From: CAZEDU01 sp964511185
GTDB taxonomy: Bacteria; Myxococcota; Myxococcia; Myxococcales; Myxococcaceae
Direction of reading: 5' to 3'
DNA length: 27,934 bases
Assembly (NCBI GenBank): GCA_964511185.1
Contig: CAZEDU010000067.1
Span: forward strand, 1-27,934
The translations under genes were made by a program, and so were the position numbers. Positions within the stretch are counted from its first letter, which is position 1. Each line of letters opens with the position of its first letter. Shown here piece after piece: positions 1 through 6,488 of the stretch. The notes under the pieces were generated by a model. It ran no database searches. It worked only from the letters and a program-made list of their open reading frames with translations, and had not been told where the DNA came from.

Positions 1-386
1 TCCTGCGCCTTCGCCCACCCGTCCTTCGACCAGAGCTCGATCACCTTCACCATCCCCGCCCACACCACGTCCTTCTCCAGCGCCGCGTGCGCGCGCAGCT
101 GCGGCGGAACCAAGACGCGCCCCAGCTTGTCGACCGGGCACTCCTGCGCGCTCGCCACGTAGAGCCGCATCAGCGTCTTCACGCCGGGCTCCATGGGGTT
201 GCGCTTGGCCAACGCCGCCTCGAGCTGCTCCCACTCGCGCACCGGGTACGCGTGGAGGCACGGGTCGAGCGCGGTGGTGATGATCAGCCGCTCGTCGTAC
301 GCGCCGACGAGCGTCTCCCTCAGCTTCGCGGGAAAGCTGGTGCGCCCCTTCGCGTCGATTTGATGCTCGTAGACGCCCCGGAACAC
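1..386 (-). CDS. mraZ: Transcriptional regulator MraZ (3' end cut by window edge)
   Basis: MraZ is a DNA-binding regulator that heads the division and cell wall (dcw) cluster and usually controls its own operon. The minus-strand frame opens with GTG at 386 and runs off the left edge after 128 codons, so roughly the last 15-25 residues are missing compared with the usual ~145-150. It begins VFRGVYEHQIDAKGR and carries both family signature turns, DAKGR (residues 11-15) and DKLGR (86-90), one in each AbrB-like half. An in-frame TGA two codons upstream fixes the start at this GTG. It has a good sigma70-type promoter and MraZ-box-like repeats upstream. By the usual gene order, rsmH, ftsL, ftsI and murE would follow to the left of the window (inference). 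The opposite strand has an open frame here that I regard as its shadow. Confidence 0.95.
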   Translation of the reverse strand, partial: MFRGVYEHQIDAKGRTSFPAKLRETLVGAYDERLIITTALDPCLHAYPVREWEQLEAALAKRNPMEPGVKTLMRLYVASAQECPVDKLGRVLVPPQLRAHAALEKDVVWAGMVKVIELWSKDGWAKAQ

Positions 387-424
387 CGTTCACCCACCGT
401 TTGGGAGAAGCAAGGAACTTTGAT

Positions 425-448
425 CCATGCATTACCACTCCTTGCCAC
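425..448 (-). promoter_or_regulatory. MraZ-box-like operator (10-bp phased GTGG repeats)
   Basis: On the minus strand GTGG occurs at 445-448 and 435-438, followed by ATGG at 425-428, exactly 10 bp apart. Short GTGG/TGGG-type direct repeats at about one helical turn are the known MraZ operator design. They lie just downstream of the -10 box, which fits autorepression. A further GGTGGG is seen close to the start codon (near 393-398). Confidence 0.6.
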
Positions 449-455
449 CCGGCGA

Positions 456-484
456 AAAATAGGGGACTGGCCCGGGAGCGTCAA
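456..484 (-). promoter_or_regulatory. Sigma70-type promoter of mraZ
   Basis: On the minus strand, TTGACG (479-484) is followed by a 17-bp spacer and TATTTT (456-461). Both hexamers are close to consensus and the spacing is ideal. The promoter lies about 70 bp upstream of the mraZ GTG and directly upstream of the phased GTGG repeats. Confidence 0.7.
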
Positions 485-542
485 GAATGGAGATCCGCGC
501 TGATCCGCATCCGGTGGGCCTTGGAGCCGATCACTTGAAAAG

Positions 543-571
543 TTGACCGGTTACGGCAAACCCCGCTAAGC
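543..571 (+). promoter_or_regulatory. Possible promoter for the PilZ-domain gene
   Basis: TTGACC (543-548), a 17-bp spacer and CTAAGC (566-571) resemble a weak sigma70 promoter. Transcription would begin about at the ATG at 581, implying a leaderless or nearly leaderless mRNA; there is no Shine-Dalgarno sequence before that ATG. The -10 match is poor, so this is tentative. Confidence 0.3.
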
Positions 572-580
572 CGCCCGCGA

Positions 581-1294
581 ATGGTCGCTGCCCGCACGGT
601 CCGGCTGAAGGTCGCGTACAAGACGCCGGGCGCGCTCTTGTCGGAGTACACGCGGAGCGTCGGCGCCGGGCTGGTGGCGATTCAGAGCAAGAAGAGCCTG
701 CCGCTCGGCACCCGCTTCATCTTCGAGATGTGGGCCGAAGGCGCGCGCACGCCGGTCGAGGTGGAGGGCGAGGTCATCCAGATCACCTCGCCGATCAAGG
801 GCCGGCACCTGCTCCACGTGCGCTACGAGCCGGGGAAGGACCGGGCCGGGCTCGACGAGTTGATTCACCGGGTGTTCGACGCGCAGAAAGAGTCGCCGAA
901 CCGGCGGCACCCGCGCGTGCCGATTCTGCTGCGCGCCAGCGAAGAGACCGCCTACTCGAGCGGCTACGTGATTCGCGACTTGTCGCGCGCGGGCGCGGGG
1001 CTGGAGATCGAAGCGCCCGGCGTGCCCGAAGGCCTCCAGCTCGGCACGCCGTTCCTCATCGAGCTGTCGTTCGCCACCGGCGCGGTTCCGCTGCACGGCG
1101 AGGTGGTCTGGGTGTTTCAGCCGCCCGAAGAGCGCAAGAAGTGGATCAACCCCGCGTTCGGGGTGAGCTTCGGCAAGCTGCGCAGCGACGTGCAGGAGCG
1201 GCTCGAGAAGCTGCTCAAGCTGGCCATCATCCCGCCGCCGCCGTGGCGCGCGCGCGTGAGCTACGGCCCCAACGCGGTCTCCCGCATGCCCTAA
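581..1294 (+). CDS. Double PilZ-like domain protein
   Basis: This 237-aa soluble protein appears to hold two PilZ-like beta-barrels of the type abundant in myxobacteria. The first (about residues 10-100) lacks the arginine motif and is probably degenerate. The second (about 107-215) has the RxxxR motif (R108-R112, in RRHPR) and a D-x-S-x-x-G motif (D133, S135, G138), the residues that bind cyclic di-GMP in canonical PilZ domains. It is therefore a likely c-di-GMP receptor, perhaps for motility, exopolysaccharide or polarity (inference). No signal peptide or membrane segment is seen. It is divergent from mraZ with 194 bp between the starts and is followed by a palindrome doublet. Its precise role is unknown. 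Confidence 0.8.
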   Translation: MVAARTVRLKVAYKTPGALLSEYTRSVGAGLVAIQSKKSLPLGTRFIFEMWAEGARTPVEVEGEVIQITSPIKGRHLLHVRYEPGKDRAGLDELIHRVFDAQKESPNRRHPRVPILLRASEETAYSSGYVIRDLSRAGAGLEIEAPGVPEGLQLGTPFLIELSFATGAVPLHGEVVWVFQPPEERKKWINPAFGVSFGKLRSDVQERLEKLLKLAIIPPPPWRARVSYGPNAVSRMP

Positions 1295-1312
1295 CGTGGG
1301 GGCTGAAAACGT

Positions 1313-1341
1313 GGGGACTGTCCCCAACGGGGACTGTCCCC
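1313..1341. repeat. REP-like palindrome doublet, copy 1
   Basis: Two perfect copies of the 13-bp palindrome GGGGACTGTCCCC lie at 1313-1325 and 1329-1341, separated by AAC, giving a 16-bp period. The element sits in the gap between the PilZ gene and the cysteine-rich lipoprotein gene. Two more doublets with the same 16-bp period occur at 9273-9299 and 9362-9390. Confidence 0.85.
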
Positions 1342-1346
1342 TTACT

Positions 1347-1694
1347 ATGCGCCCCATGCAGCGACTCGCCTCGATCCTCCTCCTGACGGCAGCCTCCCTT
1401 CTCACCGCCTGCGGCACCACCGTCGGCGATCCCTGCACCACCAAGGCCGAGTGCGGCGGGCAGATCTGCATCAACCGCGAGTACACGCCGGGCGGCTACT
1501 GCAGCCAGCAGTGCACCTTGGGCGATGACCGCACCTGCCCCGCGGGGACGACCTGCATTCGCGACGGGCAGGCGCGCGACAACCCCGCTTGCTTCCGCAC
1601 CTGCTCGAGCCCCAACGACTGCCGCGCCGGTTACGAGTGCAAGGCGGTCAAGGACAACCCGAAGTCGGTGTGCGTCGGGCCGACGGGGCTTTGA
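1347..1694 (+). CDS. Small cysteine-rich lipoprotein
   Basis: A 115-aa protein with a lipoprotein signal peptide: charged start, hydrophobic core, and lipobox LLTAC with Cys22 as the lipidation site. After it come 12 more cysteines (30, 36, 41, 52, 56, 64, 70, 82, 86, 92, 98, 109), enough for six disulfides. Their spacing (C-x5-C-x4-C and similar) repeats the 'ECGGxxC' pattern typical of myxobacterial secreted Cys-rich proteins. The large Cys-rich lipoprotein at 20129-21567 is built from the same kind of unit. The frame is open upstream to a GTG at 1296, but that would translate the palindrome doublet, so I prefer ATG 1347 (ATG 1356 is also possible). Probable outer-membrane or surface protein; function unknown. 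Confidence 0.75.
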   Translation: MRPMQRLASILLLTAASLLTACGTTVGDPCTTKAECGGQICINREYTPGGYCSQQCTLGDDRTCPAGTTCIRDGQARDNPACFRTCSSPNDCRAGYECKAVKDNPKSVCVGPTGL

Positions 1695-1697
1695 CCT

Positions 1698-2459
1698 TCA
1701 TTTCCCGCGCGGGAAGACCCAGCAGGTCCGCGCGAAGACCGGCGCCTGATCCGCGCGGTAGTTCGCGGTCATCGCGGTCGCCAGCGCCTTCAGCTCGGTG
1801 CCGTACGACGGCACGAAACACACGTCGGGCGCCGTGTCGAAGCGCGCCTTGAGCTTCTCGAGCGCCCGCCGGAGCACCGCCACGTCGAGCTGACCCGAGC
1901 GCAGCGGCACCGTCGGTCCGTTCGGATCCGCTCCAGGCAGCTTGCCCATGTTGGTCTGCACCTCGAACCCGTCGGCGCGCTGAATGACGCGCACCTTCCC
2001 GGGCTTGGCCTCGTCGATCCACGCCTGGAAGGCGGGCTCGTCCTTGAGCTCGACCGGAAAGGCGACCTCCCCGGCGGGGTGAAGCAAAGACACCTTGGCC
2101 CCCGCATCGCTCAACGCCGCGAGGTAGGGCGCCGCCTGCGCGAGGAACACCTCGTCGACCGCCACGAGCAGCACCTCGGCGCCGTGGACCTTGCCCTTCA
2201 ACGCCTCGGGCGAGACGGCCTCGCCGCCGAGTGTGCCGCCTCCCACGCTCAGCGCGAGCCGCGCCGCGCCCGCCTCGACCGGCGCGCCGAACACCGGCGC
2301 CGCTTCGACGCGGTAGACGGCCTCCCGGTCCTCCCCGCCATCGGACGCGCTCGCCTCCACCAAAGAAGGCAGCGGCGCGGGCTTGGGCGGCGGCGTGGGC
2401 GCCTTCGCCTGGTCGGCGCACGCCAACGTGAACAACAGCAGTCCGCACCCAAGCCTCAT
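1698..2459 (-). CDS. Putative lipoprotein with two ExbD/TolR-like domains
   Basis: This 253-aa protein starts MRLGCGLLLFTLAC, a short lipoprotein-like signal with Cys14 as a possible lipidation site (the -3 residue is Thr, so the lipobox is imperfect). A Pro/Ala/Lys-rich linker follows to about residue 35. Residues ~66-135 and ~155-250 each read like the periplasmic domain of ExbD/TolR: beta strand, 'GG..VSPEAL', helix, 'VLLVAVDEV', helix, 'AGAKVSLLHP'. That similarity is my reading only. The start ATG overlaps the stop of the upstream phosphatase gene (ATGA at 2459-2456), so the two are translationally coupled. The frame remains open 11 codons upstream, but the coupled ATG gives the sensible signal peptide. 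Function unknown. Confidence 0.6.
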   Translation of the reverse strand: MRLGCGLLLFTLACADQAKAPTPPPKPAPLPSLVEASASDGGEDREAVYRVEAAPVFGAPVEAGAARLALSVGGGTLGGEAVSPEALKGKVHGAEVLLVAVDEVFLAQAAPYLAALSDAGAKVSLLHPAGEVAFPVELKDEPAFQAWIDEAKPGKVRVIQRADGFEVQTNMGKLPGADPNGPTVPLRSGQLDVAVLRRALEKLKARFDTAPDVCFVPSYGTELKALATAMTANYRADQAPVFARTCWVFPRGK

Positions 2460-3436
2460 GGCTTCGCCTCCGACACCCTCCGCGCCACGCACTCCGCGGA
2501 CGCGTACCCGCGCTCCACCGCGTCGCGCGCGGCCTCTTCGGCGTGATCGAACAGGAGCATGTTTTCGAACCGGCCCTTCTCCTCCACGCGGCCGGCGTTG
2601 CGGATGTAGATGCGCAGCACGCGGCCGGGGAACTCCGCCGCGATCGCCGCGTAGATCTCCGGATCCCGCTCGCCGGAGTCACCCACCAAGATCACCGGGT
2701 GCGGCAGCTCCGACAAGAGCGCGCGCAGCTTCGGCTCCTTGTAGCCAGACAAAGTGTCCAAGCCCAAGTTGCGAAGGTACATGCCGAACGGCGGGAAGCC
2801 GTGCCGTTTCAAGAATGCCTGCGTGCGCGGCACGTACTGCACCGGGCTGCCGCTCACCAACGCGAACGAAGGGCGCGGGTCGGACCGCTCGGCCAGGCAC
2901 TGGTACCAACCGGCCATGCCGGGCACCACTGGATGGTCCTCGGCGTCCTTGAGCAGCGCCGACGACGCGAGCCCGCGGCGGCTGAGCACGTGGGTCACCG
3001 CGAGGGTGTCGTCAAAGTCCGAGACGACGATGAACGGCGCGCCGGGATCGACCACCTCGACCGGCACCTTCACGGTCAGCCCGGGCACCTCGATCTGGGC
3101 CTCGCTCACGCCGCTCGGAAACGGCGCGGCCTCCGGCGCCACGAACGTCGCCTCGAACTCGCCGTCCTTGCCGCTGAAGACCTTCCGCTCGACGCCGGCG
3201 TAGCGCACCTTCACCGGCGCGTCTCTCCAGGTCGACGCGAGGAGCCGCCGCAAGTTGCGCGACAGCACCGAGCTGCCCTGGGTCGGCGCTTCCTGCAGCA
3301 CCCGACCGGCGATCACCACGCGGCGCGCGCTGCCGAGCGAAGGAAAGCCGATGACGTCCGGTCCCCGCTCCGCCCGCGCCGGCGCGGCCAGCAACAGGCT
3401 GATCAGCAGAACAAAAGTTGAAGGTCGCGCCCGCAT
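2456..3436 (-). CDS. Secreted App1-like phosphatase (DUF2183)
   Basis: A 326-aa HAD-like phosphatase of the DUF2183/App1 family, whose yeast founder is a phosphatidate phosphatase. An N-terminal Sec signal peptide (hydrophobic 8-20, cut near APARA-E) sends it to the periplasm or outside. A beta-rich N-terminal domain (about 25-130) precedes the catalytic part: DFDDT at 140-144 (nucleophile and general acid Asp), SGSP at 195-198, K233/K236 in GYKEPK, and GDSGERDPEIY from 252 with the metal-binding Asp and the family-typical D-x-E-I-Y. Lipid phosphate substrates are an inference from the family. It is co-transcribed with the ExbD-like lipoprotein downstream (overlapping stop and start) and divergent from the kinase gene, with only 25 bp between start codons. 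Confidence 0.85.
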   Translation of the reverse strand: MRARPSTFVLLISLLLAAPARAERGPDVIGFPSLGSARRVVIAGRVLQEAPTQGSSVLSRNLRRLLASTWRDAPVKVRYAGVERKVFSGKDGEFEATFVAPEAAPFPSGVSEAQIEVPGLTVKVPVEVVDPGAPFIVVSDFDDTLAVTHVLSRRGLASSALLKDAEDHPVVPGMAGWYQCLAERSDPRPSFALVSGSPVQYVPRTQAFLKRHGFPPFGMYLRNLGLDTLSGYKEPKLRALLSELPHPVILVGDSGERDPEIYAAIAAEFPGRVLRIYIRNAGRVEEKGRFENMLLFDHAEEAARDAVERGYASAECVARRVSEAKP

Positions 3437-3461
3437 GCTCTTGCGCTAGCCTAGACCGCTC

Positions 3462-4616
3462 GTGAGCCAGTTCGGCAACTACACCTTGCTCGACCGCCTG
3501 GCGACGGGAGGCATGGCCGAGATCTACCGCGCCCGCTACGTCGGCGCGGCGGGCGTCACCAAGCCGGTCGTCATCAAGCGCATCCTCCCCCACTACGCGG
3601 GCGACCAATCGTTCACCACCATGTTCGTGAACGAAGCGCGCATCGCCGCGACGCTCTCGCACGGGAACATCGCGCAGGTCTTCGACTTCGGCGAGCTCGA
3701 CGGAGAGTACTTCCTGGTCATGGAGTACGTGCCCGGCCAGCCGCTCTCGAAGGTGCTCGAGCGCGCCAAGGGCAAGGGGCTGTTCGCGCTGCCGCCGCCG
3801 TTCGCGGTGCTCATCGCGATGGAGATCTGCCAGGGCCTTCACTACGCGCACACCCGCCGCGACGAGCACGGGCGGCCTTTGAACATCGTGCACCGCGACG
3901 TGTCGCCCCAGAACGTGATCGTCAGCTACGAGGGCCAGGTGAAGCTGGTCGACTTCGGCATCGCCAAGGCGCGCAACGCGCGCAAGGGCGCCGAAGCCGC
4001 CGAGGCCGCGCAGGGCAAGTTCAACTACTTCGCGCCCGAGCAGGTGCGCGGCGAGCCGCTCGACGCGCGCACGGACGTCTTCGCGGTGGGCGTGGTGCTC
4101 TACGAGATGCTCTGCGGCGAGCGGCCCTTCGAGGGCAAGCTGATGAAGGTGCTCGAGAAGATCGCCAAGGGCGAATACCGGCGGCCGCGCGAGGTGAACC
4201 CCGACCTGCCTTCGGGCCTCGAGCCGATCGTGACCCGCGCGCTCGCGCCCGAGAAGTCCGCGCGGTACCAGAGCGCCGAGGCGCTGCAGGAGGCCTTGGG
4301 CACGTACCTCTACACGCACGCCCCTTCGTTCGCGCCCAGCTCGCTCGAGAGCTTGATGGGCTACCTGTTCGAGCCCGAGCTCGCCGCCGAAGGCCGCGTG
4401 GTGCCCGCCTCGGGCGAGCTCGCCGAGCAGGCCGCGCTCTGGCGCCAGATGCTGCCGAAGGCGACCAACCCTGCCCTGCCGCGCTCGACGCCATCGCTCC
4501 CGATGCCGGTGGTCTCGCCCGACGCGCCGCCCCGGCGCCGGCCCGTTTGGGTGCTCGCCGCGATGGTGGCCGCGGCGCTGCTCGGCGCGCTCGTCGACAG
4601 GCTCTGGCTTCGCTGA
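3462..4616 (+). CDS. Hanks-type Ser/Thr protein kinase, C-terminally membrane-anchored
   Basis: A 384-aa eukaryotic-like kinase, of which myxobacteria have many. The catalytic domain spans about residues 7-280: glycine-rich loop ATGGMAEIY (14-22), ATP-binding Lys39, Glu58, catalytic loop HRDVSPQN (144-151, Asp146), DFG at 164-166 and APE at 191-193, so it should be active. A linker rich in Pro and Ser/Thr (about 330-358) leads to one transmembrane helix (361-378) with only a few residues after it. The kinase faces the cytoplasm and there is no sensor domain, so it probably acts with partners. The GTG start at 3462 gives the usual N-terminus (FGNYTLLDRLATGGM). No clear ribosome binding site is seen. 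It lies 25 bp from the divergent DUF2183 phosphatase gene. Confidence 0.93.
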   Translation: MSQFGNYTLLDRLATGGMAEIYRARYVGAAGVTKPVVIKRILPHYAGDQSFTTMFVNEARIAATLSHGNIAQVFDFGELDGEYFLVMEYVPGQPLSKVLERAKGKGLFALPPPFAVLIAMEICQGLHYAHTRRDEHGRPLNIVHRDVSPQNVIVSYEGQVKLVDFGIAKARNARKGAEAAEAAQGKFNYFAPEQVRGEPLDARTDVFAVGVVLYEMLCGERPFEGKLMKVLEKIAKGEYRRPREVNPDLPSGLEPIVTRALAPEKSARYQSAEALQEALGTYLYTHAPSFAPSSLESLMGYLFEPELAAEGRVVPASGELAEQAALWRQMLPKATNPALPRSTPSLPMPVVSPDAPPRRRPVWVLAAMVAAALLGALVDRLWLR

Positions 4617-4647
4617 AGCAGACGTGTAGCGACCTGTCGCCAAAAAG

Positions 4648-4675
4648 TTGCCTCGGCGGACGGGCCCCGTACCCT
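4648..4675 (+). promoter_or_regulatory. Possible promoter for the small secreted protein gene
   Basis: TTGCCT (4648-4653), a 16-bp spacer and TACCCT (4670-4675) lie 30 bp before the ATG at 4705, in the 88-bp gap after the kinase gene. The match is moderate, in GC-rich DNA. Confidence 0.3.
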
Positions 4676-4704
4676 CCCAGCGTCATGACCTGCCGGAGGG
4701 ACCC

Positions 4705-4899
4705 ATGAACAAGTGGCTCGCGGTGCTGGCGCTGTCGACGTTCACGCTGACGGCGTGGGTCCTCTCGTCGCCCGCGGTGGCCGCGGTCGACGCGCCGGTC
4801 GATCAGGGGCAGGTGAACGCGAAGATCGATCAGCGGCTGCACGAGGTGCTCCGGGAGCTGATGAAGTCGCCGCCGCCGCACCAGCTGGCGGAGCGGTAG
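4705..4899 (+). CDS. Small secreted protein, 64 aa, unknown function
   Basis: ATG 4705 follows a good Shine-Dalgarno (GGAGGG at about 4695-4700) and opens a 64-residue protein starting MNKWLAVLALSTFTLTAWVL. Residues 1-28 form a Sec signal peptide (cleavage probably near SPAVAA). The mature peptide is ~36 residues, helical and charged (QGQVNAKIDQRLHEVLRELM), ending PPPHQLAER. The frame extends upstream to 4648, but that start has no ribosome site and would bury the signal. I do not recognise a family. It lies 73 bp before carD on the same strand and may share a transcript with it. Confidence 0.65.
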   Translation: MNKWLAVLALSTFTLTAWVLSSPAVAAVDAPVDQGQVNAKIDQRLHEVLRELMKSPPPHQLAER

Positions 4900-4972
4900 C
4901 AGGCCCCAATATTCGGTGGTCGTCCCTTCGGTTTGTGCTACGACCGGCGCCCTCCCTACCCACGAGGGGTCG

Positions 4973-5944
4973 ATGCCCGAGGCCTCTGCACAGCCCCTGA
5001 CACTTTCCGTTGGCGACCGGGTGGTGTACCCGAATCAAGGGGTCTGCCGGGTCTCCAGCGTCGAAGCCAAAGAAGTCGCCGGACAAAAGCTGACCTTCGT
5101 CACCATGCGCCGCGAGGAAGACGGCGCGGTGGTGATGGTGCCGCAGACCAAGGTGCAGAGCATTGGCCTTCGCAAGGTCGCCGGCCCCGACGAAGTGAAG
5201 AAGATCCTCGCCTTCCTCCAGTCGGACAGCGACAAGGCCAACCTCGACTGGAAGCAGCGCGCCCGCACCAACTCCGACCGCATGGCGCAGGGCGGCCTGC
5301 TCGGCCTCGCCGAGGTGGTCAAGGGGCTTCAGGTGCTCTCCGAGCTGCGCCCGCTCCCCAACAAAGAGCGCGAGCTCTACGACAACGCGCGCCACCTCCT
5401 GGTGTCCGAGATGGCGGTCTCGCTCGGCATCACCGAGTGCGACGCGGAAGACACCATCGACGTGATCCTCTTCCCGGTCGGCCGCGAGCGCCCCAAGCGC
5501 ACGGTCGAGGAGTTCCGGACCGGCGGCGACGACGACCTGGAGCTCGGCGAGGACCTGATGGGCCTCGACGGCGGCGAGCTGGAGCTGCCGAGCGACGAAG
5601 AGGCCCCCGGGGAAGCCGAGGCCGAGTCAGAAGAAGAGGCCGGCGACGAGGAGGAGAGCGGCAAGAAGAAGAAGCCGCGCCTGTCGGACGAAGACCTCAC
5701 CGTGACCCAGGTGGTCGGCAAAGCGGCGGAGGGCAAGCCGGCGAAGAAGCGGGGCCGGCCGCCCAAGGCGAAGGCGGAAGCGCCGGTGGCCATGCCGCCG
5801 CCGGCGATCCCCTCGCGCGCGCCGAAGAAAGAGAAGCCGGCCAAGGCCGCCAAACCCGCCAAGGCGGCTGCGAAGGCCAAGCCCGCCGCGAAGAAGCCAG
5901 CCGCGAAACCGAAGGCGAAGCCGGCGAAGAAGAAGAAGAAGTAG
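4973..5944 (+). CDS. carD: CarD-type global regulator, AT-hook plus H1-like tail
   Basis: In Myxococcus, CarD is a global regulator with an N-terminal RNA-polymerase-binding domain and a C-terminal HMGA-like DNA-binding domain; it acts with CarG in light-induced carotenogenesis and development. This 323-aa protein has the CarD_CdnL domain (about 10-180, starting VGDRVVYPNQGVCRV), an acidic stretch (about 185-229, rich in Asp/Glu), one AT-hook KKRGRPP (258-264) and a Lys/Ala/Pro tail (about 284-323) that looks like histone H1. M. xanthus CarD (about 316 aa) has several AT-hooks, so this C-terminus is a variant. ATG 4973 has GAGGGG just upstream; the frame is open further upstream to 4916, but homology begins after 4973. 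carG follows after 19 bp. Confidence 0.93.
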   Translation: MPEASAQPLTLSVGDRVVYPNQGVCRVSSVEAKEVAGQKLTFVTMRREEDGAVVMVPQTKVQSIGLRKVAGPDEVKKILAFLQSDSDKANLDWKQRARTNSDRMAQGGLLGLAEVVKGLQVLSELRPLPNKERELYDNARHLLVSEMAVSLGITECDAEDTIDVILFPVGRERPKRTVEEFRTGGDDDLELGEDLMGLDGGELELPSDEEAPGEAEAESEEEAGDEEESGKKKKPRLSDEDLTVTQVVGKAAEGKPAKKRGRPPKAKAEAPVAMPPPAIPSRAPKKEKPAKAAKPAKAAAKAKPAAKKPAAKPKAKPAKKKKK

Positions 5945-5963
5945 CCGCCAAAGGAACCGACCT

Positions 5964-6476
5964 GTGATCCGCGTCGTCACGCTCGACAGCTACGAGAAGA
6001 AGCCGATCGACAAGATGTGCCAGATGCTCTACGCCGCGTTCGGCGTCGGGTGCGAGCACTCGGGCGAGGTCTCCATCCCCGCGGGCTTCGAGGAGCCGTT
6101 CGACGCGCAGAAGCTCATCGAGGCGCTGCCGGCGATGGGCGCGTTCACCGACGACAAGGTGCTCTTCCTCACCTCGCGCAAGCTGAAGACCCGCGAGCTG
6201 CTCTCGGGCTCGGCGCCCACCCAGGGCTTCGCGCTGTACACCAAGGGCCGCGCCATCGTGTCGACCAACGGGCTCAAGGCGATGGAAGAGACGCCGAAGA
6301 CCGTCGTCCGCCACGCGATGCAGCAGCTGGGTCACACCTGGGAGCTGCACCACTGCCTCGACCCGCGCTGCGCCATGTACCCGTACTGGACGCCGTCGTA
6401 CGTGCAGGGCGACGCGATTTTCTGCAACTTCTGCCGCGACAAGAGCGAGCAGAAAATCCGCCTCGCCAAGTCGTAA
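5964..6476 (+). CDS. carG: CarG, zinc-binding partner of CarD
   Basis: CarG is a zinc protein that does not bind DNA itself but works in a complex with CarD in myxobacteria. This 170-aa protein starts at GTG 5964 behind AAGGA. Its C-terminal half carries an archaemetzincin-like metal site: QQLGH at 120-124, H130-C131, C136-x-M138, and C154-x2-C157. Compared with the protease signature HExxHxxGxxHC-x4-C-x-M...CxxC, the first His is Gln120, the catalytic Glu is Gln121 and the Gly is Glu127. Peptidase activity is therefore not expected, while a zinc site through His and the four Cys remains. It lies 19 bp after carD and 12 bp before the next gene, so it is in one operon. This adjacency is what makes the carD assignment secure. 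Confidence 0.9.
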   Translation: MIRVVTLDSYEKKPIDKMCQMLYAAFGVGCEHSGEVSIPAGFEEPFDAQKLIEALPAMGAFTDDKVLFLTSRKLKTRELLSGSAPTQGFALYTKGRAIVSTNGLKAMEETPKTVVRHAMQQLGHTWELHHCLDPRCAMYPYWTPSYVQGDAIFCNFCRDKSEQKIRLAKS

Positions 6477-6488
6477 GGGAACGGCGAC

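Noticed and set aside
460..476. GGGGACTG near the mraZ promoter, like half of the palindrome doublets
   Set aside because: Only one half-palindrome is present (it runs into GCCCGGG) and it lies in the promoter spacer; not counted as a further copy.
87..503. Plus-strand open frame of 138 codons over the mraZ region
   Set aside because: It is the antisense shadow of mraZ and its promoter; it has no family features and the minus strand clearly encodes MraZ.
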